Positions 47,636 to 55,516 of a DNA stretch of 64,000 nt are shown piece after piece. The notes beneath the pieces are model-generated. The model saw only the letters and a list, made by a program, of their open reading frames with translations, was not told the DNA's origin and did not search any database. Source of the stretch: Bacteroidota bacterium (GTDB taxonomy: Bacteria; Bacteroidota; Bacteroidia; Cytophagales; Cytophagaceae); contig JAEYZG010000005.1 in NCBI GenBank assembly GCA_023428135.1, positions 124,001 through 188,000 of the forward strand, read 5' to 3'. The position numbers and the translations under genes were made by a program. Position 1 is the stretch's first letter; each line of letters opens with the position of its first letter.

Positions 47636-47666
47636 AAAAAGCCGAAGCGTCCCTTCGGCTTTTTTA
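47636..47666. terminator. bidirectional terminator
   Basis: AAAAAGCCGAAG / CTTCGGCTTTTTT with a 5-nt loop CGTCC lies between the convergent lipoprotein and MoxR genes. The remainder of 47557-47817 shows no further feature. Confidence 0.88.
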
Positions 47667-47817
47667 ATTTTAAAAGTCAATTACTAATGCAGGAGAGCCA
47701 TTAATAATCATTTCCGGATATGGTTCAAAATTCGCTAACTTTTATTATCCCTGATTTACACACGGGTTATCAAAATGTTAAATTGACCTTTTTCCCCTAT
47801 CGGCTTCTCTCTTATAT

Positions 47818-48810
47818 TTATACTTTCCCTATTGTTACTTTTCTTAATATAGATTCGATGATCTGTCTGGTTGTCACACCATCGGCTTCTGCTTCATAAT
47901 TAAGAATGATCCGGTGATTCAATACATCATAAGCAACAGACTTCACATCTTCAGGCAAAACGTAATCTCTTTGATTTGAAAATGCAATAAACTTAGATGC
48001 CAGGTTCAGATTGATGCTTGCTCTTGTAGAAGCACCGTACTGGATGTATTCTGCCTCGTCATTCAGTCCATACTCCTTTGGTCTTCGGCTTGCAAACACG
48101 AGCTCTATGATATACTTCTCAAGACTTTCAGACATGTTTACCTTATTGATTTCATTTCTGATTAAAGCGATATCTTCTTTATCAAGGATGGTTTTGGGCT
48201 CATATCTGAAGTTCATATTTGACATACGTCTCATCACTTCAAGCTCCGATTCCTTGTCGAGATAATCAACATGTACTTTCATCATGAAACGGTCCATCTG
48301 AGCTTCAGGCAATGGGTAGGTCCCTTCCTGATCTACGGGGTTCTGAGTAGCAAGTACCAGGAATGGACTATCCAGCTTAAACGTAGTTTCACCAATAGTC
48401 ACCTGTCTTTCTTGCATAGATTCAAGTAAAGCCGCCTGTACTTTTGCCGGAGATCTGTTCACCTCATCTGCAAGTATAAGATTTGCAAAGATAGGTCCTT
48501 TCTTTACTTCAAAATCACTCTTGGCCTGATTGTAAATCATAGTGCCAATGAGATCAGCAGGCAGAAGATCTGGAGTAAACTGGATCCTATTAAAATCAAG
48601 ATGTAAAACCTTAGCCAGGGTATTCACCATTAATGTTTTGGCAAGACCAGGAACACCTTCCAGCAATATGTGACCGTTTGTAAACAACCCCAAAAGCAAG
48701 CGGTTAAACATATACTCCTGACCAATCACCACTTTTCCTACTTCTTCCCTAACTTGTTTTAATTTCGTATATAATGAATCTGTACGCTCTTTATCTGTAA
48801 TCTCTGCCAT
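47818..48810 (-). CDS. MoxR-family AAA ATPase
   Basis: The 330-residue protein has Walker A GVPGLAKT, a Walker B region LILADEVNRSPAKVQAALLE, sensor segment LVLATQNPVDQEGTYPLPEAQMDRF, and the C-terminal lid. MoxR ATPases act as chaperones that activate metal-dependent or VWA-containing partner proteins. Unlike the second MoxR gene near 61.2 kb it has no adjacent DUF58 gene; its nearest candidate partner is the VWA protein encoded at 45577. Confidence 0.92.
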   Translation of the reverse strand: MAEITDKERTDSLYTKLKQVREEVGKVVIGQEYMFNRLLLGLFTNGHILLEGVPGLAKTLMVNTLAKVLHLDFNRIQFTPDLLPADLIGTMIYNQAKSDFEVKKGPIFANLILADEVNRSPAKVQAALLESMQERQVTIGETTFKLDSPFLVLATQNPVDQEGTYPLPEAQMDRFMMKVHVDYLDKESELEVMRRMSNMNFRYEPKTILDKEDIALIRNEINKVNMSESLEKYIIELVFASRRPKEYGLNDEAEYIQYGASTRASINLNLASKFIAFSNQRDYVLPEDVKSVAYDVLNHRIILNYEAEADGVTTRQIIESILRKVTIGKV

Positions 48811-48862
48811 CTGCTCAATAATATTAATTTCTGTCTAAGGAAAATCCGTTAGCAATTGCAAC

Positions 48863-49234
48863 TTACCATTTTTTAAATATAAAGAAAACAGCCAGTATGA
48901 GCAATGAAAAGCCAACCACGTAATTCCAGGCCAGTTTATCAGATTTGAAAACAAGAATTGCGAAAGCTGTAAAGACTGTTAGAGAAACAACTTCCTGTAT
49001 CACTTTTAATTCAAATAATGAAAAAGGACCACCATTTTCCTCAAAACCAATACGGTTGGCTGGCACCTGAAAACAGTATTCAAAAAAGGCCATTCCCCAG
49101 CTGATCATAATAACGCCAAACAAGCCCAGCTTGCTGAACCAAGGCACTTTCTTAAAAAATAAATGACCATACCATGCCAGTGTCATGAATGCATTGGAAA
49201 GTATTAAAAGACCTATTGCAAGAATTCCTTTCAT
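48863..49234 (-). CDS. DUF486/DMT-like small membrane protein
   Basis: The 123-residue protein has four membrane helices and the family segments FMTLAWYGHL, WGMAFFEYCFQVPANRIG and FSLFELKVIQEVVSL typical of DUF486 (a DMT-superfamily relative). Function is unknown. It precedes the MoxR gene by 52 bp. Confidence 0.85.
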   Translation of the reverse strand: MKGILAIGLLILSNAFMTLAWYGHLFFKKVPWFSKLGLFGVIMISWGMAFFEYCFQVPANRIGFEENGGPFSLFELKVIQEVVSLTVFTAFAILVFKSDKLAWNYVVGFSLLILAVFFIFKKW

Positions 49235-49410
49235 ATATTATCTCGATTTTAACTTATACAAGTTTAAATATCTTTAAACTCAAAACGAAAAAGTTTTTTA
49301 TATACACTTTACCAAACGGTGCAAATGATTGATTTTCACAAGCTCCAAGGTGACTAACTATTGCGAAATCCTTAATTAATAGTATGTTTAGGCACAGCAT
49401 TATACTTTCC

Positions 49411-49445
49411 TTTTTGCTTTTAGCGTTGCAGAAATATTAAATTTG
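49411..49445 (+). promoter_or_regulatory. Bacteroidota-type promoter for the DUF3108 gene
   Basis: TTTTTG (49411-49416) and TAAATTTG (49438-49445) match the -33 and -7 consensus (TTTG, TAnnTTTG) with a 21-bp spacer. The predicted transcript start near 49452 leaves a leader of about 40 nt before the ATG at 49494. Confidence 0.65.
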
Positions 49446-49493
49446 AAAAATATGGCACTATTTTTTAGAGCCATAACCACTTAAAAAATTAGC

Positions 49494-50321
49494 ATGAATA
49501 AATTTGCCTATCTCCATTACTATTTACTATTAATTATACCTGTCTGGTTTTTATCTAGCTGCGAAGGAGAAAGGCGGGGTAAAGAGCTTTTTATTCCAAC
49601 ACATAAACAAATAAAGCACACAAATAACTATTATAAGGAAGGTGAACGATTTAAATATAATGCAAGTTATGGTTTGCTTAATGCAGGAACATTGATTATC
49701 GAAAATGACAACAAACTTCACTGGGTAGACAAGACTCCCTGTTATAGCGTCAGGGCCAACTGTAAGCTGAAAGGCGCAGCCGGATGGATGTCTAATCTTG
49801 ATGACACCTGGGAAACCTGCGTAGATACCTTTGATTTGCTTCCTATAAAATTTTCAAGACATCTTCAGGAAAATAAGTACCGTAAAGATGAATTTTCCAT
49901 TTTCAACAGACTTGAAAATAAAGTATTTGTAACTGATACCACTAGAAAAGAGAATATCAAAAATAAAACATTTGATATAACACCTGACATGGAAGATATG
50001 ATCAGTTCCTTATACTTATTGAGAAATGCTAATTTCAATTCGATGACAGTTGGTGATACATTGGTAATAGATGTCTTTCTCGATGAAAACGCCTTTAATA
50101 TCAAAGTAAAATACCTTGGAACAGAGAAGGTGAAAAGTATATTTGGTAAAGGAACTGCCTATAAAATTGCGCCTATACTTCCTCCTAATGGTCTTCTAAG
50201 TGGTGAGCTTCCGGTAAAAGCATGGATCACGAATGACGATAGAAGAATTCTTTTAAAAGTAGAAGCAAATGTTCTGGTGGGTTCCCTAGATCTTGACCTT
50301 CAGGAATATTCAAAAAATTAG
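49494..50321 (+). CDS. DUF3108 lipoprotein
   Basis: The 275-residue lipoprotein (lipobox LSSC, Cys23) has the DUF3108 opening GERFKYNASYGLLNAGTL and the typical beta-strand repeats ending in DDRRILLKVEANVLVGSLDLDL. Function is unknown; the fold suggests a lipid- or glycan-binding beta-barrel-like protein of the periplasm. It converges on the RDD gene, leaving one base between stop codons. Confidence 0.82.
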   Translation: MNKFAYLHYYLLLIIPVWFLSSCEGERRGKELFIPTHKQIKHTNNYYKEGERFKYNASYGLLNAGTLIIENDNKLHWVDKTPCYSVRANCKLKGAAGWMSNLDDTWETCVDTFDLLPIKFSRHLQENKYRKDEFSIFNRLENKVFVTDTTRKENIKNKTFDITPDMEDMISSLYLLRNANFNSMTVGDTLVIDVFLDENAFNIKVKYLGTEKVKSIFGKGTAYKIAPILPPNGLLSGELPVKAWITNDDRRILLKVEANVLVGSLDLDLQEYSKN

Positions 50322-50322
50322 C

Positions 50323-50775
50323 TTATTCTTTTACCACTAAAGTATCTGCGAAATAATCTCCAAGTCTTTGATTGTCGTCGGTTGTAATCAGCAGATAACC
50401 CTCAATAGCGAAGAACAATAAAGTGATGGATCCGGCAATATAAAACCATGAGCCGGGATTAATATTCAATAGTGCTGTAAAGAATACAAAGTTGCGCTTC
50501 AGAGCAGTTTTAACACTGATTTTGGAAGAGTCATTTTTTAAAACCTCAATTTTAAAAATTTTTTTTCCTAAGGATTTATAGCCCAGAAAACGAAAATTAT
50601 CCCTGAATATCAGATAAACTGTACTCGCCAGCGCAGCAATAAAACCAGGGAAGATGAAAAAGAATATAATATAAATGATCCCTGCAACTATATAATCGAT
50701 AAACAGCGCAAGGATCCTTTCAACAGGAGATGCAAGGGTGTAGTTATCAACGACGGTAATGGGTTCTTTCTCCAT
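50323..50775 (-). CDS. RDD-family membrane protein
   Basis: The 150-residue protein has about three membrane helices. The RDD residues are visible: Arg and Asp in ERILALFIDYIV, and Asp in RLGDYFADTLVV at the C-terminus. RDD proteins are proposed transporters or Na+/H+ antiporters; the role here is not known. It lies 23 bp downstream of the arginase-like gene. Confidence 0.82.
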   Translation of the reverse strand: MEKEPITVVDNYTLASPVERILALFIDYIVAGIIYIIFFFIFPGFIAALASTVYLIFRDNFRFLGYKSLGKKIFKIEVLKNDSSKISVKTALKRNFVFFTALLNINPGSWFYIAGSITLLFFAIEGYLLITTDDNQRLGDYFADTLVVKE

Positions 50776-50798
50776 ACTGAAGAAATAACCTGCCTACA

Positions 50799-51953
50799 TC
50801 AAATTAGTTTTGCATGGGTAAGCAACCAGCGGTTGGGAATCTCGCCGTTATTGGCCTCCTGGTAATCAGCATAGCTGCAGGGAACTATTGAATTTCTTGC
50901 AAATTTGCTTTTCCCAGAAGGATAAGGCACTTCAAGCCACCACTTTTCTGATTTTTCATTTTTATAGAAAACCAGTTTATGGGGCTCTTCCTGAAGAGAA
51001 ACGATATATTTGGTAAAATTAGCACTGTTCACATCCTTGTCATCCTGACGCAGATAAAATCCTTCTATGAAATACCAGATCATGGTTGCAATCACCCCGG
51101 AAGTCTGCCCTCTGAAATCCAACTCAGGGTTATATTCATAAATCCCAAATGAACTGAGACGGGAACTAAGTCCTGCATACCAGCAAATCTGGCAGGCCTC
51201 TTCACCTGTCAAACCAAAAGGCTGCGAATTTGCATTTCCCGGAGCATCTGCCTGTTTGATAGAAGTAATATCGAAACTGAGCATATCCGCATTTCTCACC
51301 ACAGGCTCAATATCTTCCAAACTTTCACGTATCTGCCCAAGCCTTCTTGTTTCAAAATAAAGCTTTTCCAGAACATTAATCGTTTCAGGATCTACAAGAT
51401 AAGACTGGTGTGCAAGCTGACTGTAGTGAAAAATAATATTAGGGTCGTTGACCAGAATTTTATGGATATGATGACGGCTCATGTCTTCCCTGTTAGCTGT
51501 CATATCAACAAAAGCATCGACATTAAGCATATTGATCACCTTTCCGGATGATTCATATCCCAAAAACTGTCCATAATCAAGATCATGTGTACCACCGAAT
51601 AAAACCGGAATGGTATTGTGCTGCATCAGCAATTCACAAACCTCTTTAATTCTCAGATAACTTTCTTCAAGATTTACCCCACAACGAAGGTTTCCAAGAT
51701 CAACGATCTTGTAGGTACCACCACCTCTTTTCAGATTGTATAATTTTTTTCTGATTTCATCAGGTCCGTTTTGGAGATTGATATTTGTGGTACTCCCCCT
51801 GTCCTCCTCCAGACCGATGAGTGCAATATCAGCCTCTTTCCAATCCGGAAAATCTTCACTGTAAGCTTTAATGTTGTTGACAAATAGTGTAGGGTCGACA
51901 GAAGGCTTTTCTAAAGGCTCCTTGATGTTATCAAAAAAGATTCTGAGATTCAT
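50799..51953 (-). CDS. arginase/formimidoylglutamase-family protein with altered metal site
   Basis: The 384-residue protein has the ureohydrolase fold markers: VLFGGTHDLDYGQ (His123), LNVDAFVD (Asp146, Asp150) and LSFDITSIKQADAPG (Asp228). In canonical arginases the last two read DAHxD and SxDxDxxDP. Here the middle His is Phe148 and the second Asp is Thr230, so two of six manganese ligands are missing. It has an N-terminal extension of about 40 residues. Activity is therefore uncertain; it could be a divergent hydrolase or a non-enzymatic member. Confidence 0.8.
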   Translation of the reverse strand: MNLRIFFDNIKEPLEKPSVDPTLFVNNIKAYSEDFPDWKEADIALIGLEEDRGSTTNINLQNGPDEIRKKLYNLKRGGGTYKIVDLGNLRCGVNLEESYLRIKEVCELLMQHNTIPVLFGGTHDLDYGQFLGYESSGKVINMLNVDAFVDMTANREDMSRHHIHKILVNDPNIIFHYSQLAHQSYLVDPETINVLEKLYFETRRLGQIRESLEDIEPVVRNADMLSFDITSIKQADAPGNANSQPFGLTGEEACQICWYAGLSSRLSSFGIYEYNPELDFRGQTSGVIATMIWYFIEGFYLRQDDKDVNSANFTKYIVSLQEEPHKLVFYKNEKSEKWWLEVPYPSGKSKFARNSIVPCSYADYQEANNGEIPNRWLLTHAKLI

Positions 51954-52045
51954 GCAATAAGAAGATGATCAAAATTAGCAAAAACCCTTTAAAAGTGAAA
52001 TCAATAATTTTTCGAAAAAAAATTAAAAAAATTTGGGCATTGCTA

Positions 52046-52075
52046 TTGACTTATTAAATCCATCTATTACCTTTG
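52046..52075 (+). promoter_or_regulatory. promoter of the tRNA-Gly/tRNA-Leu cluster
   Basis: TTG (52046-52048) and TACCTTTG (52068-52075) with a 19-bp spacer match the Bacteroidota consensus exactly. The predicted start is near 52082, about 17 bp before the tRNA-Gly. Confidence 0.8.
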
Positions 52076-52098
52076 CAGTCCCATTAAGGAAATACCAA

Positions 52099-52172
<74 letters not shown>

Positions 52173-52176
52173 AAAT

Positions 52177-52203
52177 ATAACCCCGGTTACCGGGGTTATT
52201 TGT
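52177..52203 (+). terminator. hairpin after tRNA-Gly
   Basis: ATAACCCCGG (52177-52186) pairs with CCGGGGTTAT (52190-52199) with a 3-nt loop and TTTG after it; likely terminator or processing signal before tRNA-Leu. Confidence 0.65.
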
Positions 52204-52252
52204 TAAATAGGGGTTGACTATTAAAAATCAACAACTTCCACTTAAAATCTTT

Positions 52253-52336
52253 GCCGGGGTGGTGGAATTGGTAGACACGCAAGACTTAAAATCTTGTGTC
52301 CGCTTGGACGTGCGGGTTCAAGTCCCGCCCCTGGTA
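52253..52336 (+). tRNA. tRNA-Leu (TAA)
   Basis: The 84-nt class II tRNA has acceptor GCCGGGG/CCCTGGT (two G-U pairs), anticodon loop CTTAAAA (anticodon TAA at 52287-52289), a long variable arm (TGTCCGCTTGGACG) and T-arm GCGGG/CCCGC with loop TTCAAGT. The CCA is not encoded (CGA follows). Confidence 0.95.
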
Positions 52337-52339
52337 CGA

Positions 52340-52370
52340 AAGCCTGAAGAGAAATCTTCGGGCTTTTTTT
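52340..52370 (+). terminator. tRNA-Leu terminator (copy 1)
   Basis: AAGCCTGAAGA / TCTTCGGGCTT with loop GAAA and a T-run. Two further copies follow at 52476-52506 and 55348-55378. Confidence 0.9.
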
Positions 52371-52396
52371 ATGGCCATAAATCAAAAAAAACAATA

Positions 52397-52472
52397 CTGG
52401 AATTGGTAGACATGTCCCGATTTACATCGGGATGTCCGCTTGGACGTGCGGGTTCAAATCCCGCCACTGGTA
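52397..52472 (+). pseudogene. tRNA-Leu-like pseudogene
   Basis: From the D-arm (GGAATTGGTAGACA) to the 3' end this is a near copy of the tRNA-Leu, including the variable arm and T-arm. The 5' acceptor strand is absent, so the acceptor cannot pair, and the anticodon arm is replaced by TCCCGA-TTTACA-TCGGGA, a 6-bp stem with a 6-nt loop that is one base longer than normal. It is very unlikely to make a functional tRNA. Confidence 0.8.
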
Positions 52473-52565
52473 CGAAAGCCTGAAGAGAAATCTTCGGGCT
52501 TTTTTTATGAACAATTAATCAAGGATCAATCGGAATTCTGGGGATTCATTTAGTTGTTTCAAGAT
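52467..52565 (+). repeat. direct repeat, left copy flanking the oxygenase islet
   Basis: Begins in the tRNA-Leu-like 3' end (CTGGTACGAAAGCC), runs through a terminator copy (52476-52506) and AAGGATCAATCGGAATTCTG to about TTTCAAG. It matches 55339-55433. Confidence 0.8.
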
Positions 52566-52566
52566 C

Positions 52567-52603
52567 CAATTGATGCCATCGCTTCAAGCGATGGCATCAA
52601 TTA
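52567..52603. repeat. perfect palindrome (hairpin)
   Basis: AATTGATGCCATCGC (52568-52582) and GCGATGGCATCAATT (52588-52602) are perfect complements around TTCAA; a further T-A pair makes 16 bp with a 3-nt loop. No T-run follows. The rest of 52604-52957 has only a small CAGAGCAA/TTGCTCTG hairpin (52857-52877) and no gene. Confidence 0.8.
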
Positions 52604-52957
52604 AATGAAATCAATGGAGAATCTGCAAGGCATAAATCTTAACTTGCATAAGTGACAAAATAGAAAATTTTAACACTCCCCAAGATTTCCGGACTGATCC
52701 GAAATAAGCATTAGCAAGAAAACAAAAGACGCTTTATTAAAAAATCACAACCTGTTACTCTTGCTTCTTTTTAGAATAACAGAGGAGGTTCAAACAGCAT
52801 ATCCATGGTAAATTGGCCTCATAGTCAATTATGAAATTATTTTTGGCCATTTTGATCAGAGCAATTATTTTGCTCTGTATTTCCACCATTTTTAATTGAA
52901 TCTAATTATTTAAAAAATAAGTTACTGTTGATCTCAGACTTGAATACATTATACTCT

Positions 52958-55201
52958 ATGGCAAATATCAATCAAAGAATACTTGATTTGTTGAATGAAA
53001 TCGAAGGAAATGGTTCTTTTGCAACTTCAGGTGCAGATACAATCATTATTCCGGGCCTTCACATTCAGGGGTTTGGAGAAGTTAGTATACCACTATTGCC
53101 CAGTCAGGCTAAGGAGATTATTCAATTGGCGCATAAAGCACCTTTTGGCATGGGAAGTAAAACTATAATAGACACTAATGTTCGTAGTGCCTGGGAAATA
53201 GATGCCACTCAGATTTCTTTTCTCAATAAGGATTGGTTCGGCTTTTTGACGAAAATTACAAAAAAGGTAAAAGAAGGACTCGGTATTGAAAATAGTGAAG
53301 TAATTCCTTCACTGTATAAGTTCTTAATTTATGAAGAAGGCGATTTCTTTCTTCCTCACATAGATTCTGAGAAAGAACCCGGTATGTTTGGCACCTTAAT
53401 AATAGGATTGCCATCTGTCCATTCGGGAGGCCAATTGTTAATCCGTTTCGATGGCAGAGAAAAGTGTGTTGACTTTTCCATACAGGCCAACGATTACAAA
53501 ATTCCTTATGCTGCCTTTTTTGCTGATTGCGAACATGAGATAAAAAAAATTACATCCGGATACAGAGCTTGTATTGTATATAATTTACTTCAGAATATCG
53601 ATTCTCCCAAAATAGAGGGTGTCCATATAAGCAGATTTATTGATCCTATGACAGATCTATTAAAATTATTGTCTGGTTCCATAGTAAATCGGCCTAAAGT
53701 AATATTGCTGGATCATCAATACACCCCTACTAATTTTTCATGGTCAGCCCTCAAACTTCATGACAAACCCCGGGCAGAAGTTTTGGTCCAGGCGGCTGCC
53801 AGAGCCGGTTATTTTGCCGAATTAGGTTTACTTACGCATTACATGGTAGGTCAATTGGAAAGCAATGATTATGACTACAGTTATAATTATCGAAATAAAA
53901 ATAGAAAATCTGATAGTGAAAGTTCCATGGGAGAAGTTTATGAAGAATATAGCTGTATCGAATATTGGATGGACAGAGATATTCCTTCCCTGGGAAAAAT
54001 TGCCATAGATGTAACAGAAATATTGACTGATATTGAAATTGGCAAAGGAAAACCAATAGAAGAAGAGAAAGAAAGATATACTGGTAATGCTGGTATGACC
54101 TTGGAATATTGGTATCATTATGGGGCTGTGATTCTGTGGCCGAAAAATAGACATATCGATGTATTGGCTACGATATCCATTTCTATAAAGCTAAAGTGGC
54201 TGGAATTTTATCTGGAAAACTGGAATGATTCGAAACTAAATTCAAAAGAATATGCAATAAAACTAATTATCTGTATGCAGGAAGAATTAATGTTAGAAGA
54301 ATTGGAGGACTCTGATTTTAGCAGTGTTGCAAGCGTTCTTTCTAAACTAAGGGATGTTCATCTCCTGGAAAAATGTAGTCCAATGCTTGCCACTATTTTT
54401 GAGAAAATCCAAATAAAAAACTGGATGACACTGTTTGAAAATTATCAGCCAGCAGCTTTAGCTCTCTCATTTGATTTGGCAGTCAAAAGAAATGATATTT
54501 CTGTTGTTAGGCACTTCTTAGAATTATTATTATCACTGAATGAAAAAACCTCATCTGCTTTGGGGACTTTTTTAGAAAAATATATTTTCAAAATACCATT
54601 GTATTTGGAAAGGATTAACCTTCCTAAATTGCAGGGAACAAATTACAATCAAAAAAAGTCAGGTGCAGGCTCAAAAGACGTTAGCATTAAGATTCTTGAA
54701 AAAGTAATAGCATTGAGTCAAATTCAGGCAACGAATGCTGACTGGATTGATAATACTTTTGAGGTTATTACCCGGTCTATGCCTAGAGAATATGTTAATA
54801 ATGTTTTACTTGTCGCAATAGTTAATAAGCAAGGTGTCTTAGTAGAAAAGCTTCTTCAGAAATGCCAGGAAGATTTAGCAAATCGCACAGCTGAGAAACC
54901 AATACCACCATCCGATTGGAGAAGAGATATTCCTGAAGTTAAAAGGGATAAAAAAGTTTGGCAAATTTTGAAACCATTTCTGGAATCACCCACTCAGGAG
55001 ATATTTGAATATAGGGAAAATGAAACATATAGAAACGAAATGACAAATGCGATAGTTAATGTAACTGTCGATTTGGCAATGGAAACGATTAAAAAGGGAA
55101 GCCCCTATACTTTAAAGCTCACGAAAACACAAGCTTCTTATGAAATGAAACTCAGACATTGGAAAGAAGATGTAGCGCTTCTAAAAAGTTTATTGATATG
55201 A
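52958..55201 (+). CDS. large 2OG-Fe(II) oxygenase-domain protein
   Basis: The protein has 747 residues from ATG 52958, preferred over TTG at 52928. The N-terminal third is a prolyl-4-hydroxylase-like double-stranded beta-helix: iron ligands H134 and D136 (LPHIDSEKEPGMFGTLI) and H193 (DCEHEIKKI), with R203 (SGYRACIVYNL) for 2-oxoglutarate. The remaining about 500 residues are helical and repeat-like, with no recognised family. No signal peptide is seen, so it is cytosolic. It is flanked by direct repeats derived from the tRNA-Leu 3' region. Substrate unknown. Confidence 0.82.
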   Translation: MANINQRILDLLNEIEGNGSFATSGADTIIIPGLHIQGFGEVSIPLLPSQAKEIIQLAHKAPFGMGSKTIIDTNVRSAWEIDATQISFLNKDWFGFLTKITKKVKEGLGIENSEVIPSLYKFLIYEEGDFFLPHIDSEKEPGMFGTLIIGLPSVHSGGQLLIRFDGREKCVDFSIQANDYKIPYAAFFADCEHEIKKITSGYRACIVYNLLQNIDSPKIEGVHISRFIDPMTDLLKLLSGSIVNRPKVILLDHQYTPTNFSWSALKLHDKPRAEVLVQAAARAGYFAELGLLTHYMVGQLESNDYDYSYNYRNKNRKSDSESSMGEVYEEYSCIEYWMDRDIPSLGKIAIDVTEILTDIEIGKGKPIEEEKERYTGNAGMTLEYWYHYGAVILWPKNRHIDVLATISISIKLKWLEFYLENWNDSKLNSKEYAIKLIICMQEELMLEELEDSDFSSVASVLSKLRDVHLLEKCSPMLATIFEKIQIKNWMTLFENYQPAALALSFDLAVKRNDISVVRHFLELLLSLNEKTSSALGTFLEKYIFKIPLYLERINLPKLQGTNYNQKKSGAGSKDVSIKILEKVIALSQIQATNADWIDNTFEVITRSMPREYVNNVLLVAIVNKQGVLVEKLLQKCQEDLANRTAEKPIPPSDWRRDIPEVKRDKKVWQILKPFLESPTQEIFEYRENETYRNEMTNAIVNVTVDLAMETIKKGSPYTLKLTKTQASYEMKLRHWKEDVALLKSLLI

Positions 55202-55338
55202 AAAAATACGCTTGAGAGTTGGGAATTTATCTCATACATCCATAAATAAAAAATAGTGCTTTAATTTCAGAAATATAGATTTTTAGGAAATTCAGTTTTA
55301 TAAGTTATCACTTTTTCGAGCAGATCTTGAAACACCAA

Positions 55339-55433
55339 CTTGGTAAGAAGCCTGAAGAGTAATCTTAGGGCTTTTTTTATGCCCATTAAAACAAGGATCA
55401 ATCGGAATTTCTGGGGAATGAAACTTTTTCAAG
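55339..55433 (+). repeat. direct repeat, right copy flanking the oxygenase islet
   Basis: TTGGTAAGAAGCCTGAAGAG..., then terminator copy 3 (55348-55378, one mismatch in the stem), then AAGGATCAATCGGAATTTCTG and a weakly matching tail. The segment 55202-55338 between the oxygenase stop and this repeat shows no other feature. Confidence 0.78.
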
Positions 55434-55449
55434 TATAGATTCTTTCCTT

Positions 55450-55490
55450 AAAATTAAAAGGTGTCTTCATAAGAAAACACCTTTAATTTT
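55450..55490. terminator. terminator of the CUB-domain gene
   Basis: AAAATTAAAAGGTGT (55450-55464) pairs with ACACCTTTAATTTT (55477-55490) with one bulged base; T-rich on both strands. Confidence 0.75.
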
Positions 55491-55516
55491 AATAGGGCAA
55501 TAATGTAAACGCACAA

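Noticed and set aside
52214..52483. 89-residue open frame across the tRNA-Leu and its pseudogene
   Set aside because: The translation only reads through tRNA and repeat sequence; the cloverleaf explains this region.
52545..55338. Integrase or transposase within the tRNA-Leu islet
   Set aside because: No reading frame other than the oxygenase is supported there; the element, if mobile, lacks its own recombinase.
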